A stretch of DNA of 64,000 bases from Streptomyces sp. NBC_00457 (GTDB taxonomy: Bacteria > Actinomycetota > Actinomycetes > Streptomycetales > Streptomycetaceae): positions 4,650,001 to 4,714,000 of the forward strand of contig NZ_CP107905.1 in the NCBI RefSeq assembly GCF_036014015.1, read 5' to 3'. Both the position numbers and the translations under genes were made by a program. The notes under the pieces are model-generated. The model did no database searches. It had not been told where the DNA came from and worked only from the letters and a program-made list of their open reading frames with translations. Positions 51,032 through 59,098 of this stretch are shown here, one piece after another (within the stretch, counting starts at the first letter, position 1; each line of letters begins with the position of its first letter).

Positions 51032-52252
51032 ATGCCCCCCTTCGATGTCCCCGAGGGCGACCCCTTCGGCCCGCACAACCTTCCGTACGGTGTCTTCTCC
51101 CCCGCCGGTACCACGGAGCGGAGGGTCGGGGTCCGGCTCGGCGACCACGTCCTCGACGCGGGCGCGGCGGCGCACGCGCTCGGCTCGCCGTACGCCCCCC
51201 TGCTCGCCCGGCCGACCCTCAACCCGCTGCTGGCCGCGGGCCGCACCACCTGGTCGGACGTACGGCGCGCGCTGACGGCGTGGCTGACGGTGCCGTCCCA
51301 CCGGGAGACCGTCGCGCCGCTGTTCCACCCCCTGTCCTCGGTGACCCTGCACCTCCCCTTCGAGGTCGCGGACTACGTCGACTTCTACGCCTCCGAGAAC
51401 CACGCCCGGAACGTCGGCCGCATCTTCCGCCCCGACGCCCCCGACTCCCTGACCCCCAACTGGAAGCATCTGCCGATCGGTTACCACGGCCGCTCCGGCA
51501 CGGTGGTCGTGTCGGGCACGGATGTCGTACGACCGTCAGGGCAGCGCAAGTCCCCCGCCGACCCGGCGCCCGTCTTCGGCCCCTCCGTCCGCCTGGACAT
51601 CGAGGCGGAGGTCGGCTTCGTGGTGGGCACGCCGTCGCCGATGGGCCGGCCGGTGGGGCTCGGCGACTTCCGGGACCACGTCTTCGGCCTCTGCCTCCTC
51701 AACGACTGGTCCGCACGCGACATCCAGGCCTGGGAGTACGTCCCCCTCGGCCCGTTCCTCGGCAAGTCCTTCGCCACGTCGGTGTCGGCGTGGATCACGC
51801 CGCTGGACGCGCTGGAGGGGGCGCGGGTGGCGCCGCCGGAGCGGACGCATGCGTTGCTCCCCTATCTGGACGACACCGCTTCCGACGTGGAGCCCGGCGG
51901 TTACGACCTGCGCATCTCGGTCGCGATCAACGGCCATGTGGTCTCGGAGCCGCCCTTCTCCACCATGTACTGGACCGCCGCCCAGCAACTGGCCCACATG
52001 ACCGTCAACGGCGCCTCCCTGCGCACCGGCGACCTCTACGGCTCCGGCACGGTCAGCGGCCCGGCCGAACACGAACGCGGCTCCCTCCTGGAGCTGACCT
52101 GGAACGGCCGCGACACCCTGGAACTCCCCGACGGCAAGCGGACGTTCCTGGAGGACGGGGACGTGGTGACGCTGTCGGCCTGGGCGCCGGGGGCGGACGG
52201 GGTGCGGGTCGGGGTGGGGGAGGTTGTGGGGCGGGTCGTGGCGGGGAACTGA
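51032..52252 (+). CDS. fahA: Fumarylacetoacetase
   Basis: 406 aa from ATG at 51032 (GAGG 8 nt upstream); a longer in-frame reading to 50924 has no family support. Last enzyme of tyrosine and homogentisate breakdown, splitting 4-fumarylacetoacetate into fumarate and acetoacetate. Typical residues are present in DYVDFYASENHARNVGRIFR, LPIGYHGRSGTVVVSG, the metal-binding glutamates of LDIEAEVGFVVG, and NDWSARDIQAWEYVPLGPFLGKSF. Full family length. It stands alone and is divergent from the HAD gene; the rest of the tyrosine pathway is not in the window. Confidence 0.95.
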   Translation: MPPFDVPEGDPFGPHNLPYGVFSPAGTTERRVGVRLGDHVLDAGAAAHALGSPYAPLLARPTLNPLLAAGRTTWSDVRRALTAWLTVPSHRETVAPLFHPLSSVTLHLPFEVADYVDFYASENHARNVGRIFRPDAPDSLTPNWKHLPIGYHGRSGTVVVSGTDVVRPSGQRKSPADPAPVFGPSVRLDIEAEVGFVVGTPSPMGRPVGLGDFRDHVFGLCLLNDWSARDIQAWEYVPLGPFLGKSFATSVSAWITPLDALEGARVAPPERTHALLPYLDDTASDVEPGGYDLRISVAINGHVVSEPPFSTMYWTAAQQLAHMTVNGASLRTGDLYGSGTVSGPAEHERGSLLELTWNGRDTLELPDGKRTFLEDGDVVTLSAWAPGADGVRVGVGEVVGRVVAGN

Positions 52253-52433
52253 GGGGGTGGGCTGAGGGGGAGGGCTGACGCGGGGGCCGGGAGGGGGCGG
52301 GTGCGGGGATCGGGTCGTGCTTGTCCCATGACTCGGGCGGCCATCGCCGTCATACTTACGGCGGGCGGGATGCCCCGTAGCCGCACCTCCTCCCGAAGCG
52401 CAGCCTTCCCGACCAGGATCCGGAGACCCTGGC

Positions 52434-53375
52434 ATGACCGTCTGCCTGCTCCTGCTGAGCGTCGTCGCCCTCACGGCCGCCGTGCCGGTCCCGCGTGCGC
52501 TGACCCGGGCGGTGTGGCCGGAGCGGGAACCCGTGGTCGGGCTGTGGGTGTGGCAGTGCCTGGTCGCCACGGTACTGCTGTGCTGTCTGACGGCGCTCGT
52601 GCTGGGCACGGCCGCCGTCTTCCACACCGTCCGTGACCGGGTCTTCGCCCCGGCGCCGCCGTCGGTGACCGCCGCGTACGACCTGTCCACGGCCCCGGCC
52701 TGGGCCGCCGCCCTCACCCTGCTGCTGGCCTGCGGGGCCGCCTGGACGACGGCGATGCTCGCCCGTGAGCTGGTGGAGGCGCGCAGGCGCCGCGGCCAGA
52801 CCCGAGCGCATCTGCTCGAACGCGCCCCCGAGCTGCCGGCCGGGCTGGGTGCCGCCGCGCGCGGTCCGCTCCTGGTCCTCGAGGACGAGTACCCCGACGC
52901 CTGGTGGATGCCCGGCAACCCGCCCCAACTGGTCGTCACCACCGGCGCCCTGCACCGGCTGACCGACCACCAGCTCGATGCCGTACTCACCCACGAACGC
53001 GACCACGCCCGCGCCCACCACGACTGGCTGCTGCACCTGTCCACCGCCCTCGCCACCGGTTTCCCCCGCATCCCGCTCTTCGCCCACTTCTGCGACCAGA
53101 CCCACCGCCTGGTCGAACTCGCCGCCGACGACACGGCGTCCCGCCGGTGCGGCCACCTGACCACCGCACTGGCGTTGATCGAGCTCAACCAGCACCGGGG
53201 CGTCCTCTCCTGCGCGTCCAGCCACCGCCTGCTCGGCGAGCGCGTGGACCGGCTCCTTGAGCCCCGCCCGCGGCTGGGCCGCCGCCGCAGGATCATCGCT
53301 ACGACGACGGCCGCGCTGGTGCCGTTGCTGCCCCTGCTGATCCTTTTCGGGCCGGGGTTGACGGCGTTGGCGTAA
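52434..53375 (+). CDS. M56 family (BlaR1-type) membrane metallopeptidase
   Basis: 313 aa, ATG at 52434. Membrane helices at about 2-20, 36-58, 88-108 and 287-309; the zinc motif HERDH is at 187-191 in the soluble loop, with a candidate third ligand in ELAADDTASRR. This is the minimal peptidase core of BlaR1 or MecR1 without their C-terminal sensor domain. In many bacteria such genes are paired with a BlaI-type repressor immediately upstream; none is present here. The substrate is unknown. Confidence 0.88.
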   Translation: MTVCLLLLSVVALTAAVPVPRALTRAVWPEREPVVGLWVWQCLVATVLLCCLTALVLGTAAVFHTVRDRVFAPAPPSVTAAYDLSTAPAWAAALTLLLACGAAWTTAMLARELVEARRRRGQTRAHLLERAPELPAGLGAAARGPLLVLEDEYPDAWWMPGNPPQLVVTTGALHRLTDHQLDAVLTHERDHARAHHDWLLHLSTALATGFPRIPLFAHFCDQTHRLVELAADDTASRRCGHLTTALALIELNQHRGVLSCASSHRLLGERVDRLLEPRPRLGRRRRIIATTTAALVPLLPLLILFGPGLTALA

Positions 53376-53397
53376 GGGGGCCGGAGGGGACAGCCTC

Positions 53398-53439
53398 GCT
53401 ACTTCGGGTCAGCTGCTTCGCGTCAGCTACTTCGGGTCG
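53398..53439. repeat. Three 14-bp tandem repeats at the end of the permease gene
   Basis: GCTACTTCGGGTCA (53398), GCTGCTTCGCGTCA (53412) and GCTACTTCGGGTCG (53426). The third unit contains the stop codon and last residues of the minus-strand permease; the others lie in the spacer towards the M56 gene. Confidence 0.85.
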
Positions 53440-54218
53440 CGGTTGAAAACCGACTTGGACCAGACGTATCCGAGTGCGGTGAGGGCGAGGCACCAGGCGA
53501 CCGCGAGCCATCCGTTGTGGCCTATCTCGCTGCCCAGCAGCAGACCGCGCAGGGTCTCGATGGCCGGGGTGAACGGCTGGTACTCGGCGATCGGCTGGAA
53601 CCAGCCCGGCATCGCGTCGAGCGGGACGAAGGCGCTGGAGATGAGCGGGAGGAAGACCAGCGGCAGGGCGTTGTTGCTGGCCGCCTCGGCGTTCGGGCTG
53701 ACCAGGCCCATGCCGACCGCGAGCCAGGTGAGCGCCAGGGTGAACAGCGTGAGCAGGGCGAATGCCGCCAGCCACTCCAGGGCCGTGGCGTCCGTGGAGC
53801 GGAAGCCGATGGCCACGCCGATGGCGCCGACGAAGAGCACGCTCATGATCGCCTGGAGCACGCTGCCGAGAACGTGCCCGATGAGCACCGAGCCGCGGTG
53901 GATCGCCAGGGTGCGGAAGCGGGCGATGATGCCCTCGTTCATGTCCATGGCGACGGACACGGCGGTGCCGACCGCGGTGGAACCGGTGGTCATCATCAGA
54001 ACGCCGGGCACGAGATAGGCGATGTACTCGGACCTGTCCGCCCCGCCGCCCCCGATCCCCGCGCTCATCGTGTCGCCGAAGATGTAGACGAACAGCAGCA
54101 GGAGCATCACCGGCGTGAGCAGCAGATTCAGGGTGAGCGACGGGTAGCGGCGGGCGTGGAGGAGATTGCGCCGCAGCATCGTGGAGGAGTCGCGCACGGC
54201 GAGGGAGAGGTTGCTCAT
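53427..54218 (-). CDS. ABC transporter permease (DrrB type)
   Basis: 263 aa with about six membrane helices (first near 28-51); the ABC-2 pattern TRPLVSPNAEAASNNALPLVFLPLISSAFVP-like region at about 165-200 and the terminal helix are typical of daunorubicin-type DrrB exporters. ATG at 54218 overlaps the ATPase stop in an ATGA. Function: export of a lipophilic compound, substrate unknown. Confidence 0.9.
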   Translation of the reverse strand: MSNLSLAVRDSSTMLRRNLLHARRYPSLTLNLLLTPVMLLLLFVYIFGDTMSAGIGGGGADRSEYIAYLVPGVLMMTTGSTAVGTAVSVAMDMNEGIIARFRTLAIHRGSVLIGHVLGSVLQAIMSVLFVGAIGVAIGFRSTDATALEWLAAFALLTLFTLALTWLAVGMGLVSPNAEAASNNALPLVFLPLISSAFVPLDAMPGWFQPIAEYQPFTPAIETLRGLLLGSEIGHNGWLAVAWCLALTALGYVWSKSVFNRDPK

Positions 54219-55222
54219 CGGACGTTCTCCTTGGGCTGGTTGGGGACGTCGGTGCCGCTGCCGGTGAGGGCGAAGAAGACGTCGTCGAGGTCAGGGGTGT
54301 GGACGGTCAGCTCGTCCGCCTCGATGCCGGCGGAGTCCAGCCAGTCGAGGAGGGAGCGCAGCTCGCGCTGGCTGCCGTCGCTGGGGATGTGCAGGGCGAG
54401 GGATTCGTTGTCCCGGGTGACTTCGCGGAGCGTGGCGGCGGCGGACTGGTAGGCGGCCGGGTCGGTGAAGCGGAGGCGGACGTGTCCGCCGGGGATGAGC
54501 CGCTTGAGCTCGTCGGCGGTGCCTTCAGCGGCGATCTTGCCGTCGTTGAGAACGGCGATGCGGTCGGCGAGTTCGTCGGCCTCTTCCAGGTACTGGGTGG
54601 TGAGGAAGACCGTGACGCCGTCGGAGACGAGTTCGCGGATGATGCCCCACATGTTGTGGCGGGAGCGGGGGTCGAGTCCGGTGGTCGGCTCGTCGAGAAA
54701 GATGATCCGCGGACTGCCGACCAGCGTCATGGCGATGTCGAGCCGCCGCTTCATGCCGCCGGAGTAGCTCTGCGCGGGCTTCTTGGCCGCCTCCACCAGG
54801 TCGAAGCGTTCGAGCAGTTCGGCGGCGACCCGCCGCCCCTCGGACCTGGACAGGTGGTGCAGGTCCGCCATGAGGAGCATGTTCTCCTCACCCGTGATCA
54901 GCCCGTCCACGGCCGAGAACTGCCCGGTGACACCGATCGCCTCGCGCACGGCCTGCGGATCGGCGGCGATGTCGTGGCCCGCCACCTGGGCCTGCCCGCC
55001 GTCGGCGGTGATGAGCGTGGAAAGGATCTTCACGGCGGTGGTCTTCCCGGCGCCGTTCGGCCCGAGCAGCGCGAACACGGAACCGGCCGGGATGCGCAGG
55101 TCCATGCCGTCGAGGACGGTCTTGTCGCCGTAGGACTTGCGCAGACCGACAGTGGAGACGGCGGCGGGCGACTGCGGACCGTCGCCGCCACGCCTGGACG
55201 TGGGCATGACAGATGAAGGCAT
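54215..55222 (-). CDS. ABC transporter ATP-binding protein (DrrA type)
   Basis: 335 aa. Walker A GPNGAGKTT, signature YSGGMKRRL and Walker B IIFLDEPTTGLDPRSR are intact; the C-terminal domain (VRLRFTDPAAYQSAAATLREVTRD onwards) is the DrrA-type regulatory region. Together with DrrB it forms a drug-type exporter. ATG at 55222 or at the second M five codons later. Third gene of an operon that starts with the RHH regulator at 56737. Confidence 0.93.
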   Translation of the reverse strand: MPSSVMPTSRRGGDGPQSPAAVSTVGLRKSYGDKTVLDGMDLRIPAGSVFALLGPNGAGKTTAVKILSTLITADGGQAQVAGHDIAADPQAVREAIGVTGQFSAVDGLITGEENMLLMADLHHLSRSEGRRVAAELLERFDLVEAAKKPAQSYSGGMKRRLDIAMTLVGSPRIIFLDEPTTGLDPRSRHNMWGIIRELVSDGVTVFLTTQYLEEADELADRIAVLNDGKIAAEGTADELKRLIPGGHVRLRFTDPAAYQSAAATLREVTRDNESLALHIPSDGSQRELRSLLDWLDSAGIEADELTVHTPDLDDVFFALTGSGTDVPNQPKENVR

Positions 55223-55285
55223 GGAGCCCTCCCTTTTGAAGGCTGAAGTGGGGCGGGGATAAGGCGCATTGCGGATGGGTCGCGC

Positions 55286-56134
55286 TCAGGACTTGGCGCG
55301 GCGGATGTCGATGTTGCCCCAGTTGGTCCGTGCGCGAACCTTGACGGTGTCCTCGGTGTGCTCCGGGGCCTCGGACGCAGTGAGCGTGTTGCGTACCCGC
55401 CCGCGGTTGGAGCGGACGTCGAGCCAGGCGGCGGTGCCCTCGCGGATGCCGACCTCGATGGAACCGTTGGACGTCTCCAACTGGACGTCGCCGCAGGCGA
55501 CTTCGGCGACACGCAGAGAGCCGTGGGTCGAGGTGCCGGTGACCGAGGCCTCGACGCGAGCGATGTCGATGGCGCCGTGGGCGCCGCTCACCCGCAACTC
55601 GCCGGTCACGGCGCCGACGATCGTGGTGCCGTGCGAGTTCTTCAGAACGGCGGGGCCGTCGACGAGACCAACGCGCACATTGCCGGTGTTGCTGGTGATC
55701 TCGGCCATGCCCTCGACCCGGTCCACGGTGACAGGGCCGTGCGACACGGCCAGCTGGAGCGGGCCGGTCTCGTCGAAGCGGGCGTCGCCGGCCGAAATCT
55801 TCACACGGACCTCGCCGAGCCGACCCTCGCCCAGCACCTGTGCCCAGGCGCCGGTCAGGTCGATGTGCGAGCCCGAGGGCAGTTCGACCGTCACATCGAC
55901 GGCGCCGGTCCGGCCGAGGCCGAACAGAATGGCCTTGGGGGTCGTGACGGTCAGTACGCCGCTCGCGTACGTGACCTCGGTCTGCTCGGCCGCCCGTACG
56001 TCCAGGTCCCTCTTCGGATCACGGGGCCGCGCTTCGACGACGGTGTCGCGGCGGTCACCCGCGGTGAACTGGATGGAACCGGCCTCCACCTTCGCGGTGA
56101 CCGAGATCGGTTCGGGAGTGTCGAAAGAAGGCAT
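55286..56134 (-). CDS. DUF4097 family beta-strand repeat protein
   Basis: 282 aa, ATG at 56134. Many short beta-strand repeats with the spacing of DUF4097 (SNTGNVRVGLVDGPAVLKNSHGTTIVGAVTGELRVSGAHGAIDIARVEASVTGTSTHGSL region), which fold into a right-handed beta-helix or barrel-like adhesin-type structure. No signal peptide or membrane segment, so it may stay in the cytoplasm or be exported by the neighbouring ABC transporter; that is inference. Function unknown. Confidence 0.88.
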   Translation of the reverse strand: MPSFDTPEPISVTAKVEAGSIQFTAGDRRDTVVEARPRDPKRDLDVRAAEQTEVTYASGVLTVTTPKAILFGLGRTGAVDVTVELPSGSHIDLTGAWAQVLGEGRLGEVRVKISAGDARFDETGPLQLAVSHGPVTVDRVEGMAEITSNTGNVRVGLVDGPAVLKNSHGTTIVGAVTGELRVSGAHGAIDIARVEASVTGTSTHGSLRVAEVACGDVQLETSNGSIEVGIREGTAAWLDVRSNRGRVRNTLTASEAPEHTEDTVKVRARTNWGNIDIRRAKS

Positions 56135-56218
56135 GGCTGTCCCGTCCTCTTGGGTCTTCAGGACGTCCCCGCTGGTGGGACGTGGTGTGGATGAAGTGAA
56201 GCGGGGCGGAGGCGCGGG

Positions 56219-56737
56219 CTAGCGCACCCAGCCCGTGAAGCTCTGTCCGACGGTCCGGGTCTTCTCCGCCGGACGCGGCCGGGCGCCACCGTCGACCGCG
56301 GCCGACACGGCCCGCACCAGCCACGCGTTGACCGACAGCCCCTCACGGCTCGCGGCCTCCTCGGCACGCGCCTTGAGGTGCGTCGGCAGCCGCAGATTGA
56401 CGCGAGCGGTGCCGCCCTCGTCACCGTCGACGGGAGCCGGGGCCCTGAGGTGTTCGACGGGCGCGACAGGCTCCGCTGGGATGCCGTCCTCGGTCGGCGG
56501 CAGTGTCACCACGAAGTCGGGGTCGAGCCCACGCAGCCGTACGTCGACCGAGCCGGGGGCGAGTTCACGGGTGATCTCGTCCATCGCGGCGGAGAGCACA
56601 TTGAGCAGGGTCAGACGAGTCGCCGACTCCAGCGGAGCCGTGAGCCGTTCGGCCAGCTCGCGGGCTTCGTCCCCGCCGGCTTCGGCGGCCACCGCGAGTT
56701 CACGGCGGAGGGTGTCGACATACGGCGTGAGGTCCAT
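56219..56737 (-). CDS. Ribbon-helix-helix (HicB-type) transcriptional regulator
   Basis: 172 aa, ATG at 56737. Residues about 1-100 are a helical and linker region (DEARELAERLTAPLES, LNVLSAAMDEITREL). The C-terminal part RVNLRLPTHLKARAEEAASREGLSVNAWLVRAV at about 112-145 is a ribbon-helix-helix DNA-binding domain of the HicB/CopG type. No toxin gene neighbours it, so it is more likely a regulator of the downstream DUF4097 and ABC genes than an antitoxin. Three tandem 8-bp half-sites overlap its start codon and more lie upstream, consistent with autoregulation. Confidence 0.85.
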   Translation of the reverse strand: MDLTPYVDTLRRELAVAAEAGGDEARELAERLTAPLESATRLTLLNVLSAAMDEITRELAPGSVDVRLRGLDPDFVVTLPPTEDGIPAEPVAPVEHLRAPAPVDGDEGGTARVNLRLPTHLKARAEEAASREGLSVNAWLVRAVSAAVDGGARPRPAEKTRTVGQSFTGWVR

Positions 56738-56766
56738 GACGCCATGATGGCACCACTATGGCGCCA
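56737..56766. promoter_or_regulatory. RHH operator array 1 (three direct repeats)
   Basis: TGACGCCA (56737), TGGCACCA (56748) and TGGCGCCA (56759) recur at exactly 11-bp intervals, one helical turn apart, overlapping the RHH gene's start. Direct repeats at this spacing are typical of ribbon-helix-helix operators. Confidence 0.7.
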
Positions 56767-56836
56767 CACGCAAGCGGTCAGGCGGCATCCCAGGCATGAC
56801 GCCCCGCTGACCCCACCCTGACCTGCGAGAACACAT

Positions 56837-56916
56837 TGGCGCCCACACGGGAGATTGCGGCACCACGCAGCACCGGATGACACCACCTGGTGCCATGTGA
56901 CGCCATTACGGCATCA
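56837..56916. promoter_or_regulatory. RHH operator array 2
   Basis: Half-sites at 56837 (TGGCGCCC) and 56858 (CGGCACCA), then a close array TGACACCA (56878), TGGTGCCA (56888), TGACGCCA (56898) and CGGCATCA (56909), spaced 10-11 bp. It lies between the RHH gene start and the 3' end of recQ. Confidence 0.65.
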
Positions 56917-56926
56917 CCGGAACCGC

Positions 56927-58915
56927 CTACCCCCAGTCGTCCGGCTCCGCGTCCGCATCCATCTCAGGCCAGTGATCGTCATCGCCCGTCGCACCGGCGA
57001 TCGCGGGAGCGGGAGCGGCCCCGGGCGCCCCGCCCTCCAGCGAGGCCAGCACTCCGATGACGCCCTCCCCGTACGTCGCGAGCTTCTTCTCACCCACCCC
57101 ACTGACACCGCCGAGCTCTCGCACCGACGTCGGCCACACCGTGACGATCTCCCGGAGGGTGGCGTCATGGAAGATCACATACGCCGGGACACCTTGCTCA
57201 CGGGCCTGCTCGGCACGCCAAGCGCGCAGCGCCTCGAAGGCGGGCTGCAGTTCCTCGGGCAGTTCGGCCACCGCCGCCTTGGGCTTGCGGTCGCCCCGGC
57301 CGGACGAGGAGGACGTCGTACGCGCCGACGCCGGCTTCTTCGGTTCCTTGCGCAGTGGCACCTCCCGCTCCCGCCGCAGCACCTCCCCGCTCGCCTCGGT
57401 CAGCACCAGCGTGCCGTACTCCCCTTCGACCGCAAGCAGCCCCTGTGCCAGCAACTGCCGTACGACGCCCCGCCATTCGCCCTCGGACAGCTCCTCGCCG
57501 ATGCCGAACACGGACAGCTGGTCGTGGTCGAACTGGATCACCTTGCCGGTGCGCTTGCCGAGCAGGATGTCGACGATCTGCACCGCGCCGAACTTCTGCC
57601 CGCGCTCCCGCTGCAGCCGCACCACCGTCGACAGCACCTTCTGCGCGGCGACGGTGCCGTCCCACGTCTCCGGCGGGGTCAGACAGGTGTCGCAGTTGCC
57701 GCAGCCCGCCGGATCGGGATCCTGACCGAAGTAGGCGAGAAGCTGACCCCGGCGGCACTGCGCCGTCTCGCACAGCGCCAGCATCGAGTCCAGGTGGGCA
57801 GCGGCCCGTCGCCGGAACGCCTCGTCCCCCTCGCCGGACTGGATCAGCTTGCGCTGCTGTATGACGTCGTTGAGCCCGTACGCCATCCAGGCCGTGGACG
57901 GCAGCCCGTCCCGCCCCGCACGCCCTGTCTCCTGGTAGTAGCCCTCCACCGACTTCGGCAGATCCAGATGCGCGACGAACCGTACGTCCGGCTTGTCGAT
58001 GCCCATCCCGAAGGCGATGGTCGCCACCACGACCAGACCGTCCTCCCGCAGGAACCGGGACTGGTGCGCCGCGCGCGTGCCCGCGTCCAGACCGGCGTGG
58101 TAGGGCACCGCCTCGATGCCGTTGCGGCTCAGGAACTCGGCCGTCGAGTCCACCGACTTGCGGGACAGGCAGTACACGATGCCCGCGTCGCCCGCGTGCT
58201 CCTCGCGCAGGAAGCTCAGCAGCTGCTTCTTGGGGTCCGCCTTCGGCACGATTCGGTACTGGATGTTGGGCCGGTCGAAGCTCGCCACGAAATGGCGGGC
58301 CGCCGGCATGTTCAGCCGCTGGGTGATCTCCTGGTGCGTCGCGTGGGTGGCTGTCGCCGTGAGGGCGATCCGCGGGACGTCCGGCCAGCGCTCCCCGAGC
58401 AGCGAGAGGGCCAGATAGTCGGGGCGGAAGTCGTGCCCCCACTGGGACACGCAGTGCGCCTCGTCGATCGCGAAGACGGCGATCTTGCCGCGCGAGAGCA
58501 GATCGAGGGTGGCCTCCAGCCGCAGGCGCTCCGGCGCCAGATACAGCAGGTCCAGCTCGCCCGCCAGGAACTCGGCCTCCACCACCCGGCGCTCGTCGAA
58601 GTCCTGCGTGGAGTTCATGAACCCGGCTCGCACGCCGAGCGCCCGCAGCGCGTCCACCTGGTCCTGCATCAGCGCGATGAGCGGTGAGACGACCACGCCC
58701 GTACCGGGTCTGACCAGGGACGGGATCTGGTAGCACAGTGACTTGCCGCCCCCGGTCGGCATGAGCACGACGGCGTCCTCGCCGGCCACGACATGCTCGA
58801 TGACGGCTTCCTGCTCGCCGCGGAAACTGTCGTACCCGAAAACTCTGTGGAGCGTGGCTAGCGCCTCGCTCCCGACTACCGCTGTCATCCCGCCGATCCC
58901 GCCCGTCCCACCCAT
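56927..58915 (-). CDS. recQ: ATP-dependent DNA helicase RecQ
   Basis: 662 aa from ATG at 58915; an ATG nine codons later is also possible and a 42-codon upstream extension is unsupported. Walker A MPTGGGKS at 52-59, DEAH box at 151-154 ([18 protein letters not shown]), helicase motif [12 protein letters not shown], the zinc-binding cysteines around [16 protein letters not shown] and CGNCDTC, an RQC region, and an HRDC domain near 560-630 ([21 protein letters not shown]). It unwinds DNA during recombinational repair and restart of replication. A DnaA-box-like 9-mer lies 70 bp upstream. It follows the nuo operon terminator. Confidence 0.95.
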   Translation of the reverse strand: MGGTGGIGGMTAVVGSEALATLHRVFGYDSFRGEQEAVIEHVVAGEDAVVLMPTGGGKSLCYQIPSLVRPGTGVVVSPLIALMQDQVDALRALGVRAGFMNSTQDFDERRVVEAEFLAGELDLLYLAPERLRLEATLDLLSRGKIAVFAIDEAHCVSQWGHDFRPDYLALSLLGERWPDVPRIALTATATHATHQEITQRLNMPAARHFVASFDRPNIQYRIVPKADPKKQLLSFLREEHAGDAGIVYCLSRKSVDSTAEFLSRNGIEAVPYHAGLDAGTRAAHQSRFLREDGLVVVATIAFGMGIDKPDVRFVAHLDLPKSVEGYYQETGRAGRDGLPSTAWMAYGLNDVIQQRKLIQSGEGDEAFRRRAAAHLDSMLALCETAQCRRGQLLAYFGQDPDPAGCGNCDTCLTPPETWDGTVAAQKVLSTVVRLQRERGQKFGAVQIVDILLGKRTGKVIQFDHDQLSVFGIGEELSEGEWRGVVRQLLAQGLLAVEGEYGTLVLTEASGEVLRREREVPLRKEPKKPASARTTSSSSGRGDRKPKAAVAELPEELQPAFEALRAWRAEQAREQGVPAYVIFHDATLREIVTVWPTSVRELGGVSGVGEKKLATYGEGVIGVLASLEGGAPGAAPAPAIAGATGDDDHWPEMDADAEPDDWG

Positions 58916-58985
58916 CGCTGTGCCCCCGTACGCCGTACCTCGACCACTGCCTCCACGATAGGGGCCAGCTCTGACACCGTCGGAG

Positions 58986-58994
58986 TTATCCACA
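58986..58994. promoter_or_regulatory. DnaA-box-like 9-mer upstream of recQ
   Basis: TTATCCACA, an exact match to the E. coli DnaA box, 70 bp from the recQ start codon. Confidence 0.35.
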
Positions 58995-59039
58995 GGCTTC
59001 ACCCGCCCCGGGACCCACGGAACAGCAGCCCTTTCACGC

Positions 59040-59082
59040 ACGGCCGCCCGGCACCCCAGAGCGTGGGGTGCCGGGCGGCCGT
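59040..59082 (-). terminator. Terminator of the nuo (cluster 1) operon
   Basis: Perfect 19-bp stem (59040-59058 with 59064-59082, arms starting ACGGCCGCCCGGC) and five-base loop, 17 bp past the nuoN stop on the minus strand. The strongest hairpin in the window. Confidence 0.9.
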
Positions 59083-59098
59083 ATGCGTCCGGATCGGT

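Noticed and set aside
56219-56737. HicB antitoxin of a toxin-antitoxin pair
   Set aside because: No HicA-like or other toxin gene on either side; neighbours are a DUF4097 gene and recQ.
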